A stretch of DNA of 64,000 nucleotides, taken from Pumilibacter intestinalis. GTDB lineage: Bacteria; Bacillota; Clostridia; Christensenellales; Pumilibacteraceae. The stretch lies in NCBI RefSeq assembly GCF_943193005.1, contig NZ_CALPCH010000003.1, positions 124,001-188,000 of the forward strand, given 5' to 3'. A program made the position numbers and the translations under genes. The notes under the pieces are model-generated. The model searched no databases. It was not told the DNA's origin and saw nothing but the letters and a program-made list of their open reading frames with translations. Positions 23,983 to 32,003 of the stretch are shown here, one piece after another. The first letter of the stretch is position 1. Every line of letters starts with the position of its first letter.

Positions 23983-25203
23983 ATGGAGCTTATAGAACGC
24001 AACGATTATTTGGATTGGCTCGAAAAGTACCGCGACAAAAAAGTTATAAAAGTTATAACGGGTTTGCGCAGGGCGGGCAAATCCACTATTTTCGATTTAT
24101 ATATAAACAGGCTAATAAAAAGCGGCGTGGGCGTAGAGCGAATTGTAAAGATAAATTTCGAAGAGCTTGAAAACGAAACTTTGCGCGACAGGACCGTTCT
24201 TTACAATTATATAATGCAAAAATACGATTCAAGCAACAAACTGTACGTTTTTCTCGACGAGGTGCAGAGGGTGGACGGATTTGAGGAAGCGGTAGACAGT
24301 TTGTTTGTGAAAGATGGCGTCGACCTATATATAACGGGTTCTAACGCAAAGTTTTTATCGTCGGAAATAGCCACGTTGCTTACGGGGCGATACGTGGAAA
24401 TAAACGTGTTGCCGCTGTCGTTCAAAGAGTATTACGGGCATTTCGGCAAAGGCGGCAAAGACAAGCGCGAGCTGTTTATGGATTATATCACGTTCGGCGC
24501 GCTTCCCGGAATTTTTATGTTCGATAACGGCAGCGCCGAACAGCGCGAATATACCGAGAGCGTATATAAAACCGTTTTGGAAAAAGACGTTTTGTTGAGA
24601 AATTCCGCGGCAAGCAAACAGCTTGTGGAAAACATATTGAGTTATCTCGTGTATAACATAGGGTGCTTAACGTCGGTAAAACGCATTACCGACACTCTCA
24701 ATTCCAACGGCACAAAAGTGGCGTATAACACCGTGGCGAAATATTTCGAAACGCTTCAAGACTGTTTCTTTGTGTATAAAGCCGACCGCTACGACGTGAC
24801 GGGCAAAGAGTATTTGAAAATGATTAACAAATACTACATTACCGATTTCGGATTTAAGTATTATATACTCAACAACAAAACGCTCGAACTTTCGCAGATA
24901 CTCGAAAATCTCGTATTTCTGGAATTGAAACGGCGCAGATACAAAATCGCAACGGGCAAGGTTGCCGAAAAAGAGGTGGACTTTGTAATAAAGGACGGGA
25001 GCGACGGAATAAAGTACGTTCAAGTTGCGGTTACCGTTATGCCCGAAGACAAGCTGAAACAGGAGTTGCGCCCTTTTTACGAGGTGAAAGACAACTATTC
25101 CAAATTTATAATCACGCTCGACGATTTTTACGTTAAAGACCACGACGGCATTACAACGGTAAACGCGCTCGATTTTCTTTTGGGAAAAGAATTAAGCTCT
25201 TGA
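23983..25203 (+). CDS. AAA_14/DUF4143 ATPase
   Basis: This 406-residue protein has an N-terminal P-loop (GLRRAGKST), Walker B (LYVFLDEVQRV) and sensor-like ITGSN, followed by a DUF4143 region. The nuclease-like signature EKEVDFVIKDG is near the C-terminus. Members are common in anaerobes and are often linked to toxin-like or defence functions, though biochemical roles are largely unknown. GGAGG precedes the ATG at 23983. It is monocistronic, with its own strong promoter and an adjacent palindrome. Confidence 0.85.
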   Translation: MELIERNDYLDWLEKYRDKKVIKVITGLRRAGKSTIFDLYINRLIKSGVGVERIVKINFEELENETLRDRTVLYNYIMQKYDSSNKLYVFLDEVQRVDGFEEAVDSLFVKDGVDLYITGSNAKFLSSEIATLLTGRYVEINVLPLSFKEYYGHFGKGGKDKRELFMDYITFGALPGIFMFDNGSAEQREYTESVYKTVLEKDVLLRNSAASKQLVENILSYLVYNIGCLTSVKRITDTLNSNGTKVAYNTVAKYFETLQDCFFVYKADRYDVTGKEYLKMINKYYITDFGFKYYILNNKTLELSQILENLVFLELKRRRYKIATGKVAEKEVDFVIKDGSDGIKYVQVAVTVMPEDKLKQELRPFYEVKDNYSKFIITLDDFYVKDHDGITTVNALDFLLGKELSS

Positions 25204-25228
25204 CTTATTTTGCGCGGTTTGATATAAT
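25200..25228 (+). promoter_or_regulatory. Promoter of the unknown surface-protein pair
   Basis: TTGACT (25200-25205), a 17-bp spacer and TATAAT (25223-25228). The -35 overlaps the stop codon of the ATPase gene. Confidence 0.75.
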
Positions 25229-25287
25229 GTGATAAAAGGGATTATATATTGTAAAACTCTAAACACACCATATAGAGGAGTGGAAAT

Positions 25288-27171
25288 ATGGTAAAAACCA
25301 AAAGAAAAATCGGGGCTATCCTTATTACCGCAATACTTGCCGTGGCTTTGGCTACGGGAATGTTTTGTTTTGCGAGAGGGGGAACGATTTCCGCGTTTGC
25401 CGAGGGCGATGAAAACGCCACGGAATATGCGGTTTTCGTTGTCGGCGACGGCACTGACTCGTATATACCGCATGCGGACGGTGAAAAAATCGTTTTCGGG
25501 AGCGCGGAGGGCCGCGAAATAGCGGTGCCTAAGGTTGTGAGTAACGTTGAGGGCGTTACAACCGTGTATTTGCGTATCGATATTGTTTCAAACGTGAGAA
25601 CCGAACCGCTCATTAAATTTTACTGGGTGGACAATACGGGAATTTACATAGACAAAGGGACGGACAGCCATTCGCCCGCCGACGGGTATCACGGCAAAGG
25701 CGAAGAGGTAACTTGGGCAACCGAGATGGCTTCACTTTATGCTGTTAACGGCGAAGCGCAGAGCGGCAAATACACCATGACTTTTACGTTGCCGCAAGAA
25801 CAAGCGGTTGAGCTCGAAAAAACGGGCAAGCCGTACGCGCCTTTAGAGGTATCTTTCAATATAGAACAGATAGATTTGAACGGCGTTGATACCGACGATA
25901 ACAAAAACTTTTATAGAGCCGAGCCTGTAAATGCTACTATTATTTACGGGCAGAGCACTCCCACCGTTAAAATAGAGAAGAAAAGCGGGACGGGCGCAAG
26001 CGCGACTTACACGGAAGACGAAACCGTAACTTTCGATTACGGCAACCGCAACAACCTCGACGCGGGCAGTCAAGTGCCAGTAACCGTTAAGGGTACGGGT
26101 AACTACAAGGGCGAGTTTACCGTAAGGTTCGAGATTAAAAGAGCGGGCAACAAATTAGGCGTATCGCTGAGTTCTTGGGACTACGGCGCGTTTGCCGCCG
26201 ACAAAAACAAGATAGCGGTAAACGCCACGGAGGGTGCGGAGAAAACGCAATACACCGTGACGAGGAAAAACGAACAAGGCGGATTCGAAGAGTTCGACGA
26301 CGTGCTTACCGATTTTTTGCTTGAAAACGGCGCGTACACGAACGAGGTAGCCGAAAAACTCAACGGACTTGTCGCGGGCGAATACAGGCTCGAGGCGGAA
26401 ATACAGGAAAATGAAATAAAAAATCATAAGGGCATAGAGTATTTGCACAGCGATGGTATTAACGGATATCCGTTCGAGGTGCATAAAACTCGGTACGCGC
26501 ACCCCGTGCTCACGCTCATAGCGGGAGTGAACGACACCTACTCGGGCGGCGAACTTTCCATGATAATAAACGGGTTCGACTCGCGGTTTATGGATATTTC
26601 GTTTACGGGCATTAGGTGGCAAGACGGCGTGCTTTACGCGACGGACGCGGGCACTTACACGGCAACGATTACCATAACCAACGAAAACTGCGAGTGGGCG
26701 GACAATGCGGAGAGCGTAACGCTCAAGTGGACGGTTAACCCCAAAGTTCTTACTCGCCCCACCGACGACCGCACCGACTTTACCATAAACGGCTCTGACC
26801 AAACCTACAATCCCGCAGGGTTCGACGACCGCTACATGACCATAACGGGCAACGTGCGCGACGACGCGGGCACAACGGTTGTAACCGTGGAACTTAAAGA
26901 CAAGAAAAACTACGTATGGGACAACGGCAGTACCGACGCGATTACGTTCGGTTGGCACATAGACACCGCCGACGTTGCGTTTGCGGTAACGGTGTGCGTG
27001 CTCGCCGCGCTCATACTCGCGTGCGCCGCCGTAGCGGTGATGCAGTTTATAAGTCATCGCCAACGCATGACGGTGTTTGCCGAGATAGGCGAAAGGCAAC
27101 GGCGCGAACCCGAGGAGTTAAATGAAAATAACGCCGACGGCGAGCCGAACAACGAGGGAGGGAACGAATAA
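25288..27171 (+). CDS. Exported single-pass membrane protein with MBG-like repeats
   Basis: This 627-residue protein has a signal peptide (KTKRK, hydrophobic helix, ISAFA). A long extracellular region contains at least three beta-rich modules resembling MBG/YDG bacterial adhesin domains, with NDTYSGGE, DAGTYTATITITN and SDQTYNPAG. A membrane helix lies at about 565-590, and a cytoplasmic tail rich in Arg, Glu and Asn follows. GAGGAG precedes the ATG. Its TAA overlaps the next ATG (TAATG), so the two are coupled and probably form a complex. Function unknown. Confidence 0.7.
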   Translation: MVKTKRKIGAILITAILAVALATGMFCFARGGTISAFAEGDENATEYAVFVVGDGTDSYIPHADGEKIVFGSAEGREIAVPKVVSNVEGVTTVYLRIDIVSNVRTEPLIKFYWVDNTGIYIDKGTDSHSPADGYHGKGEEVTWATEMASLYAVNGEAQSGKYTMTFTLPQEQAVELEKTGKPYAPLEVSFNIEQIDLNGVDTDDNKNFYRAEPVNATIIYGQSTPTVKIEKKSGTGASATYTEDETVTFDYGNRNNLDAGSQVPVTVKGTGNYKGEFTVRFEIKRAGNKLGVSLSSWDYGAFAADKNKIAVNATEGAEKTQYTVTRKNEQGGFEEFDDVLTDFLLENGAYTNEVAEKLNGLVAGEYRLEAEIQENEIKNHKGIEYLHSDGINGYPFEVHKTRYAHPVLTLIAGVNDTYSGGELSMIINGFDSRFMDISFTGIRWQDGVLYATDAGTYTATITITNENCEWADNAESVTLKWTVNPKVLTRPTDDRTDFTINGSDQTYNPAGFDDRYMTITGNVRDDAGTTVVTVELKDKKNYVWDNGSTDAITFGWHIDTADVAFAVTVCVLAALILACAAVAVMQFISHRQRMTVFAEIGERQRREPEELNENNADGEPNNEGGNE

Positions 27172-28055
27172 TGAAAACGGGATTGACTCTTTCTATGATA
27201 TTCACCGCAGGTCAGCTCGCATTTATTATAGTGCTTGCCGTTCTCGTACTGATGGCAATAGGCGTAAACGTGCTTTTCGGAGTTATGTGGCGGCTCAACG
27301 CCGAACGCGCCATGCACAACGAAGACCTTAAGAACAAGCGCGAGGCGTTGCTCGACAAGCTCGCGTATCTCAATTCGGGCGGAGAGGCCGCGCCGCAGAA
27401 CTGGATAGACTTTGCCATGTTCGGCGACGATGACGACGAAACGGCCGAGCCGGAGAGCTACGGCGAAATAGCGGCGGGAGTTCAGCCGCCCAACACCGTG
27501 GAGCTTGCGGTGGGCGAAATGTCGGCGCGTGCGCGTGCGAAAATGGGACTCAAAGCCAAAGTGTTCGACAACAAGCGTTACTTTGTGCGCTACTCGCTCG
27601 GGTTCGACGCGAAACTCAGATTTTCGGACGACGACACAAAGGCGCAGTACGCCGCCATTATGGACGAAATAAAGTCTTACTCGGGCGCGGTTATAGAAGA
27701 AGATTTCGGGTGCCGCAGGGTGTTTGCAAACAAGGAGCTTGCGGCGAAGATAAGTTTTATGGGCAAGCGTTTGGGAGTGGCTCTCGCACTCGACCCCAAA
27801 GAGTACGCGGGCGGCAAGTTCGATATAGAAGACAAGTCGGACAAAAAGAGTTTTGCCAAAACGCCGCTGTTGGTGCGCGTTAAAAACGCCGACAACGCCG
27901 ACGACGTGCGGCAGTTGCTTGCGTTTGTTGCGCAAAAGTTCTCGCTTGAGAAGAACGCTACGCAAAAGGGCAGATACGACTTATCCGAGCGCACGCGCGA
28001 CGAACTCATTGCGCACGGCTCGGTACGCGTAGTCCTCATGGGCGAGGCGGAATAG
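27171..28055 (+). CDS. Membrane-anchored cytoplasmic protein of unknown function
   Basis: The 294-residue protein has one membrane helix near the N-terminus (residues about 10-40), then a charged helix, an acidic linker (GDDDDETAEPE) and a folded cytoplasmic domain of about 170 residues. It contains KRYFVRYSLGFDAKLRFSD and a C-terminal TRDELIAHGSVRVVL. I do not recognise the family. One-base overlap with the preceding adhesin-like gene suggests the two proteins pair across the membrane. Confidence 0.6.
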   Translation: MKTGLTLSMIFTAGQLAFIIVLAVLVLMAIGVNVLFGVMWRLNAERAMHNEDLKNKREALLDKLAYLNSGGEAAPQNWIDFAMFGDDDDETAEPESYGEIAAGVQPPNTVELAVGEMSARARAKMGLKAKVFDNKRYFVRYSLGFDAKLRFSDDDTKAQYAAIMDEIKSYSGAVIEEDFGCRRVFANKELAAKISFMGKRLGVALALDPKEYAGGKFDIEDKSDKKSFAKTPLLVRVKNADNADDVRQLLAFVAQKFSLEKNATQKGRYDLSERTRDELIAHGSVRVVLMGEAE

Positions 28056-28068
28056 TTTTGTAACCCCT

Positions 28069-28291
28069 GTCATTGCGAGCGACCGTTTCGGTTACATGTC
28101 ATTGCGAGCGACCGTTTCGGTTACGTGTCATTGCGAGCGAGTGAAACGAGCGAAGCAATCCCATACATGAGGAAATGACAGTAACTGTACTTGTACCATG
28201 CAGGGGATTGCCGCGGGCACTGCGTGCCCTCGCAATGACAAAGAATATAAACGTATGGGATTGCCGAGGGTGCAAGCACCCTCGCAATGAC
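28069..28291. repeat. Interspersed GTCATTGCGAG repeat cluster
   Basis: Two short tandem units (GTCATTGCGAGCGACCGTTT...) are followed by a full element. Its left arm is GTCATTGCGAG...GCAATCCC, its core is CATACATGAGG...CCATGC, and its right arm is GATTGCC-GCGGGCAC/GTGCCC-CTCGCAATGAC. A lone right arm (28258-28291) has its own stem GGGTGC/GCACCC. The arms are inverted copies. Confidence 0.9.
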
Positions 28292-28326
28292 AATTAACAT
28301 AAACACAAAAAAAGGAGAAAGGAACA

Positions 28327-28551
28327 ATGTCTAAAAAAGGCGAACTTAAAAAAGCCATAGCGCAAAGCCGCGAGGAGATTGAACAGCTCGAGCGCAAACT
28401 CGGCAGAAGCCAAGTGGCTATAATAGAAGCCATAATTTCGCAAGCCAAGCCGAGCGATAAAGATATAGAATATTTCCGCACGTATGCCGAGCTTATAGAC
28501 GTAGAGCGCGAAAATCTTCAAAAGCTCAACGAGGAACTCAAAAATCTTTAA
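28327..28551 (+). CDS. Small coiled-coil protein
   Basis: This 74-residue protein starts after AAAGGAGAAAGG. It is Lys/Glu-rich with two helices likely to form a coiled coil (REEIEQLERKLG and ERENLQKLNEEL). No family is recognised. It lies between a repeat cluster and a bidirectional terminator, so it is probably a single gene. Confidence 0.6.
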   Translation: MSKKGELKKAIAQSREEIEQLERKLGRSQVAIIEAIISQAKPSDKDIEYFRTYAELIDVERENLQKLNEELKNL

Positions 28552-28556
28552 CAGCA

Positions 28557-28586
28557 AAAAACGCCGCATCAGCAAGCGGCGTTTTT
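28557..28586. terminator. Bidirectional terminator
   Basis: AAAAACGCCGC and GCGGCGTTTTT form an 11-bp stem with an eight-base loop between two convergent genes. A and T runs flank both sides. Confidence 0.85.
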
Positions 28587-28603
28587 CGGTTTGGTCGGCG
28601 TAT

Positions 28604-28906
28604 TCAGTCTTTAACGTAGGTTAGGCAAACAACCTCGTGCGCGCCTTGGTTCATAACGGTGATGCCGTTTGACACACAGCGGTTGTCTTTGTTGAAAATA
28701 CATTTCGCGTTGCACGCAACCGAGGTGTCTACGCTGTAGTTTGCGGGTATGAAGTCCGCCGCCGCTTCAAACATGGAATTGCGTTTCTTTTCGTCGGGCG
28801 AATAGGTAAGGCAGTCGGTGTTTGTGCTCACGTCTATGCTCTTTGCGCAGCAGCAATAGCCTTTGTTGAATTTGCATTCTTTCAAGCCGCATTTAATGTC
28901 TTTCAC
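28604..28906 (-). CDS. Double DUF1540 cysteine-rich protein
   Basis: This 100-residue protein has two copies of a short Cys motif. The first is CGLKECKFNKGYCCCAKSI ending in DCLTY, and the second is CNAKCIFNKDNRCVSNGI ending in VCLTY. This is the DUF1540 pattern, thought to bind metal, of unknown role. I chose the GTG at 28906 because AAGGAG lies just upstream; the longer ORF upstream has no such site. Confidence 0.8.
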   Translation of the reverse strand: MKDIKCGLKECKFNKGYCCCAKSIDVSTNTDCLTYSPDEKKRNSMFEAAADFIPANYSVDTSVACNAKCIFNKDNRCVSNGITVMNQGAHEVVCLTYVKD

Positions 28907-28989
28907 TTTGGGTTTTCTCCTTATAAATTTATTTACCCGTTTAGTGTTGCCGAAATCGGCGCAAGATATGCGTTGATACGATATACTTC

Positions 28990-29018
28990 TTGACATTCGC
29001 CGCCGATTGATATAAAAT
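28990..29018 (+). promoter_or_regulatory. Promoter predicting a leaderless DUF2232 transcript
   Basis: TTGACA (28990-28995), a 17-bp spacer and TAAAAT (29013-29018) place the transcription start at about 29025, which is the GTG start codon. No Shine-Dalgarno sequence is present. Confidence 0.65.
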
Positions 29019-29024
29019 AATCGT

Positions 29025-29891
29025 GTGAAGAAAACCGTGTTTGCGCTCGCGTGCCCGTTGGTTGCGGCTTTGGTTGCCGTTTGCGCGGTATCGCCCGTTT
29101 GTTGCGTTGCCGCAGTGCCCGCCGCGTGCGTTATTGCTTACATGCTCGGCGTTTACGGCGGCGCGTTCCCGCTTGCGGCGGTTGCCGCGGCATTCGCGTG
29201 CTCGGCGTTCTTCGCGCCTTACGGCAAAGCGCTGTTTGCGGCGGCGGCAACTATGCTTGCGCTTATAGCCGCGGTTCGCGCGTTTAGGAGCAAACTCGGC
29301 TTATGGGCGGAAATCGCTCTTTGCGCGGCGGCGGGACTTGCGGGCGCGTTGGGCGTTGCGTGCGTTTGGTCGGCAGTGCAAGGTTCGCCGCTTTCTTATA
29401 CGGTAACGACGGCTCTGCGCATAACCGAGGAGCAGATAGAAGAAGGCGTTTTGTGGTATGTAACGGGCTTCGGCGCGTTCACGGGCGGCGCGGGTTGCGC
29501 GGGCGGTATTGCCGCGGCGCACCTGCTCGGAGCTTACAAAGACGAGCCGCGCATTGCCGATATGCGACTTTCGCGCAACTATCTCGCGGCGGCGGTTGTT
29601 CCCGCGCTCGCGTTTGCGCTGTTGTCGTTTTACGAGCCTATGAAACCCGTTACGCTCACCGTTATGAACGTAATGGTTACGCTCCCCACCGCGCTGTGCG
29701 GCGTAACTCTGCTGTATCACTCGCTTGCGCGGGTGCGCGGCAAACCCAAAATCGCGGCGATAATCGGGTTTTGGCTGATAATCGCGGCGGCGGCTGTGTT
29801 TTGGGACTACGGTCTTACGATTTTGGGCTTTATAGGACTCGCCGACTGCGTAATAAACGTGAGAAAGCTGTTGGACTGGGCACTCAGTTAA
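29025..29891 (+). CDS. DUF2232 (YybS-like) integral membrane protein
   Basis: The protein has 288 residues with about eight membrane helices and strong Ala and Val content. Its position directly before rplI matches YybS-type DUF2232 proteins, which in Bacilli and Clostridia sit beside rplI; their function is unknown. The start is GTG at 29025, coincident with the predicted transcription start. A codon bias rich in GCG is shared with the neighbours. Confidence 0.7.
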   Translation: MKKTVFALACPLVAALVAVCAVSPVCCVAAVPAACVIAYMLGVYGGAFPLAAVAAAFACSAFFAPYGKALFAAAATMLALIAAVRAFRSKLGLWAEIALCAAAGLAGALGVACVWSAVQGSPLSYTVTTALRITEEQIEEGVLWYVTGFGAFTGGAGCAGGIAAAHLLGAYKDEPRIADMRLSRNYLAAAVVPALAFALLSFYEPMKPVTLTVMNVMVTLPTALCGVTLLYHSLARVRGKPKIAAIIGFWLIIAAAAVFWDYGLTILGFIGLADCVINVRKLLDWALS

Positions 29892-29909
29892 AAAAGGAGA
29901 AGAAATCAT

Positions 29910-30353
29910 ATGAAAGTTATACTTAAAGCGGACGTGAAAGGTCAGGGAAAAAAGGGCGAAATCATCAACGTATCGGACGGATACGCCCGCAACTTTCTCT
30001 TTAAGAACGGTTTGGCGGCGGAAGCCAACGCGGCGGCGGTGAACAGCGCGCGCATTTCCGCAGAAGCCGCCGAGCACCGCAAGGCTGTGGAGAAAGCCGC
30101 GGCGCAGGAACTCAAGGCTAAGCTCGACAAAGAGAGTATCGCCGTTAAAATAAAGGTGGGCGAAAACGGCAAACTGTTCGGTGCGCTCAACACGCAAAAC
30201 ATTTCGGACGCTCTCGCCAAAAAGGGCTACGAGGTAGACAAGAAAAAAATCGTGATTGCCGAGCCCATAAAGTCGCTCGGGCGTTATACCGTTACGGTGA
30301 AATGCTACGCCGAAATTTCGGCGAAATTAACCGTTGTGGTGGAAGGGTTATAG
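29910..30353 (+). CDS. rplI: Ribosomal protein bL9
   Basis: This 147-residue protein is a standard L9. The N-terminal domain has [20 protein letters not shown] and [16 protein letters not shown], followed by a long connecting helix and the C-terminal [15 protein letters not shown] domain. It binds 23S rRNA at the base of the L1 stalk. AAAAGGAG precedes the ATG, 18 bp after the DUF2232 gene, so the two are cotranscribed. Confidence 0.97.
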   Translation: MKVILKADVKGQGKKGEIINVSDGYARNFLFKNGLAAEANAAAVNSARISAEAAEHRKAVEKAAAQELKAKLDKESIAVKIKVGENGKLFGALNTQNISDALAKKGYEVDKKKIVIAEPIKSLGRYTVTVKCYAEISAKLTVVVEGL

Positions 30354-30401
30354 GGATAAAAAAACAAAAAAACTTTGTAACAGGAGAAACAATAGAAAAC
30401 C

Positions 30402-31292
30402 ATGGCAGAAAAGAAACAGGACCAACTCAAGCTCAATAAAAACCTTGCCCAAATGCTCAAGGGCGGCGTAATAATGGACGTAACCACTCCCGAGGAGGCG
30501 GAAATAGCGCAGGAAGCGGGCGCGGTTGCGGTTATGGCGCTCGAGCGCGTTCCCGCCGATATCAGGCGCGACGGCGGCGTGGCTCGCATGAGCGACCCCA
30601 AGATGATTAAGGGCATACAAAAAGCGGTTACAATTCCCGTAATGGCAAAGGCGAGAATAGGGCATATTGTGGAAGCCCGCGTGCTCGAGGCTTTGGGAAT
30701 AGACTATATAGACGAGTCGGAGGTGCTCACGCCCGCCGACGACGCTTACCACATCAACAAGTGGGACTTTAAGGTTCCGTTCGTGTGCGGCGCGCGCAAT
30801 CTCGGCGAAGCTCTCCGCAGAATAGGCGAGGGCGCGTCTATGATACGCACCAAAGGCGAGGCTGGTACGGGCAACGTGGTGGAAGCCGTTCGCCACATGC
30901 GCCAAATGATGAGCGAAATCAGATTGCTTTCCAACAAGCCCTCCGAAGAGCTTATGACCTACGCGAAAGATATATGCGCTCCCTACGATTTGGTTAAATT
31001 CGTTGCCGAAAACAAAAAACTGCCCGTAGTAAACTTTGCCGCGGGCGGAGTGGCAACGCCCGCCGACGCCGCGCTCATGATGACGCTCGGCGCGGAAGGC
31101 GTGTTTGTGGGAAGCGGTATTTTCAAGTCGAGCAATCCCCGCAAGACGGCTCGCGCCATAGTGCTCGCCACGGCGCATTACGAAGACGCAAAACTCGTTG
31201 CGGAGGTGAGCGAGGACCTCGGCGCACCCATGCGCGGTATTGAACTTTCCACGCTTAAGGAAGAAGAAAAGCTCGCAACTCGCGGTTGGTAA
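30402..31292 (+). CDS. pdxS: Pyridoxal 5'-phosphate synthase subunit PdxS
   Basis: PdxS condenses ribose 5-phosphate, glyceraldehyde 3-phosphate and ammonia from PdxT into PLP, as a dodecamer in the cytoplasm. The 296-residue protein has [23 protein letters not shown], the active-site Lys in VMAKARIGH, the second Lys in [11 protein letters not shown], and the C-terminal ATAHYED. PdxT follows 98 bp later, with a half repeat element inserted between them. Confidence 0.97.
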   Translation: MAEKKQDQLKLNKNLAQMLKGGVIMDVTTPEEAEIAQEAGAVAVMALERVPADIRRDGGVARMSDPKMIKGIQKAVTIPVMAKARIGHIVEARVLEALGIDYIDESEVLTPADDAYHINKWDFKVPFVCGARNLGEALRRIGEGASMIRTKGEAGTGNVVEAVRHMRQMMSEIRLLSNKPSEELMTYAKDICAPYDLVKFVAENKKLPVVNFAAGGVATPADAALMMTLGAEGVFVGSGIFKSSNPRKTARAIVLATAHYEDAKLVAEVSEDLGAPMRGIELSTLKEEEKLATRGW

Positions 31293-31312
31293 AAGGGGCG
31301 GCGGGTTGCCGT

Positions 31313-31359
31313 GTCATTGCGAGGAGTCCGCAGGACGACGAAGCAATCCCCTGCATGAG
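31313..31359. repeat. Half copy of the GTCATTGCGAG repeat between pdxS and pdxT
   Basis: A left arm only: GTCATTGCGAG, then the stem GTCC/GGAC, then GCAATCCCCTGCATGAG. It lies in the pdxS-pdxT gap and may alter the stoichiometry of the two subunits. Confidence 0.85.
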
Positions 31360-31390
31360 AAATAAAAACCCGACTTGACAAATTTCGAAC

Positions 31391-31993
31391 ATGAGCAAAA
31401 ACAAAAATAACGTTACAATAGGTATACTCGCGTTGCAAGGCTCGGTGACAGAGCATGAGCGTGCGCTCGAGAATATAGGCGTAAAAACGGTGCGGGTGCT
31501 CAAACCCGAGCACCTCGAGGGCATAAACGGCATAATACTTCCTGGCGGAGAGAGCACCACTTTGGGCAAATTGCTCAAGCTGTTCGGTATATTCGAGCCG
31601 CTCAGGGAAAAAATACAAAACGGACTTGCGGTGTTCGGCACTTGCGCGGGTCTTATCCTGCTCGCAAAAGAGATAGAGGGCGAACAGCCCCATCTCGGAG
31701 TAATGGATATCCGCGTGCGCCGCAACGCCTACGGCAGGCAACTCGACAGTTTCGAGTGCGAGTCCGTAATAACCGAATTTTCCGCCGACCCGCTCGAGCT
31801 CGTGTTCATTCGCGCACCCTGGATAGAAAAGACTTTCGGTAATGCCCGAGTCGTAGCCGAGTTGGACGGTCACGTTATTGCCGCGCGGCAAAACAACATG
31901 CTCGTTACGAGTTTTCACCCCGAGCTTACCGAGCAATCCGCCGTACATGAATATTTTGCGAAAATGTGCGGCGAACGCGCGTCCCGCGCATGA
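31391..31993 (+). CDS. pdxT: PLP synthase glutaminase subunit PdxT
   Basis: This class I glutamine amidotransferase supplies ammonia to PdxS. The 200-residue protein has PGGESTT, the nucleophile Cys85 in GTCAGLIL and the His176/Glu178 pair in SFHPEL. No clear Shine-Dalgarno lies before the ATG. The stop is followed at once by AGGAGGAG for the NAD synthetase gene, so the glutamine-using enzymes are linked. Confidence 0.95.
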   Translation: MSKNKNNVTIGILALQGSVTEHERALENIGVKTVRVLKPEHLEGINGIILPGGESTTLGKLLKLFGIFEPLREKIQNGLAVFGTCAGLILLAKEIEGEQPHLGVMDIRVRRNAYGRQLDSFECESVITEFSADPLELVFIRAPWIEKTFGNARVVAELDGHVIAARQNNMLVTSFHPELTEQSAVHEYFAKMCGERASRA

Positions 31994-32003
31994 GGAGGAG
32001 CGA

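Noticed and set aside
28907-28996. N-terminal extension of the DUF1540 protein
   Set aside because: The extension lacks family similarity and a ribosome site; GTG 28906 has AAGGAG upstream.
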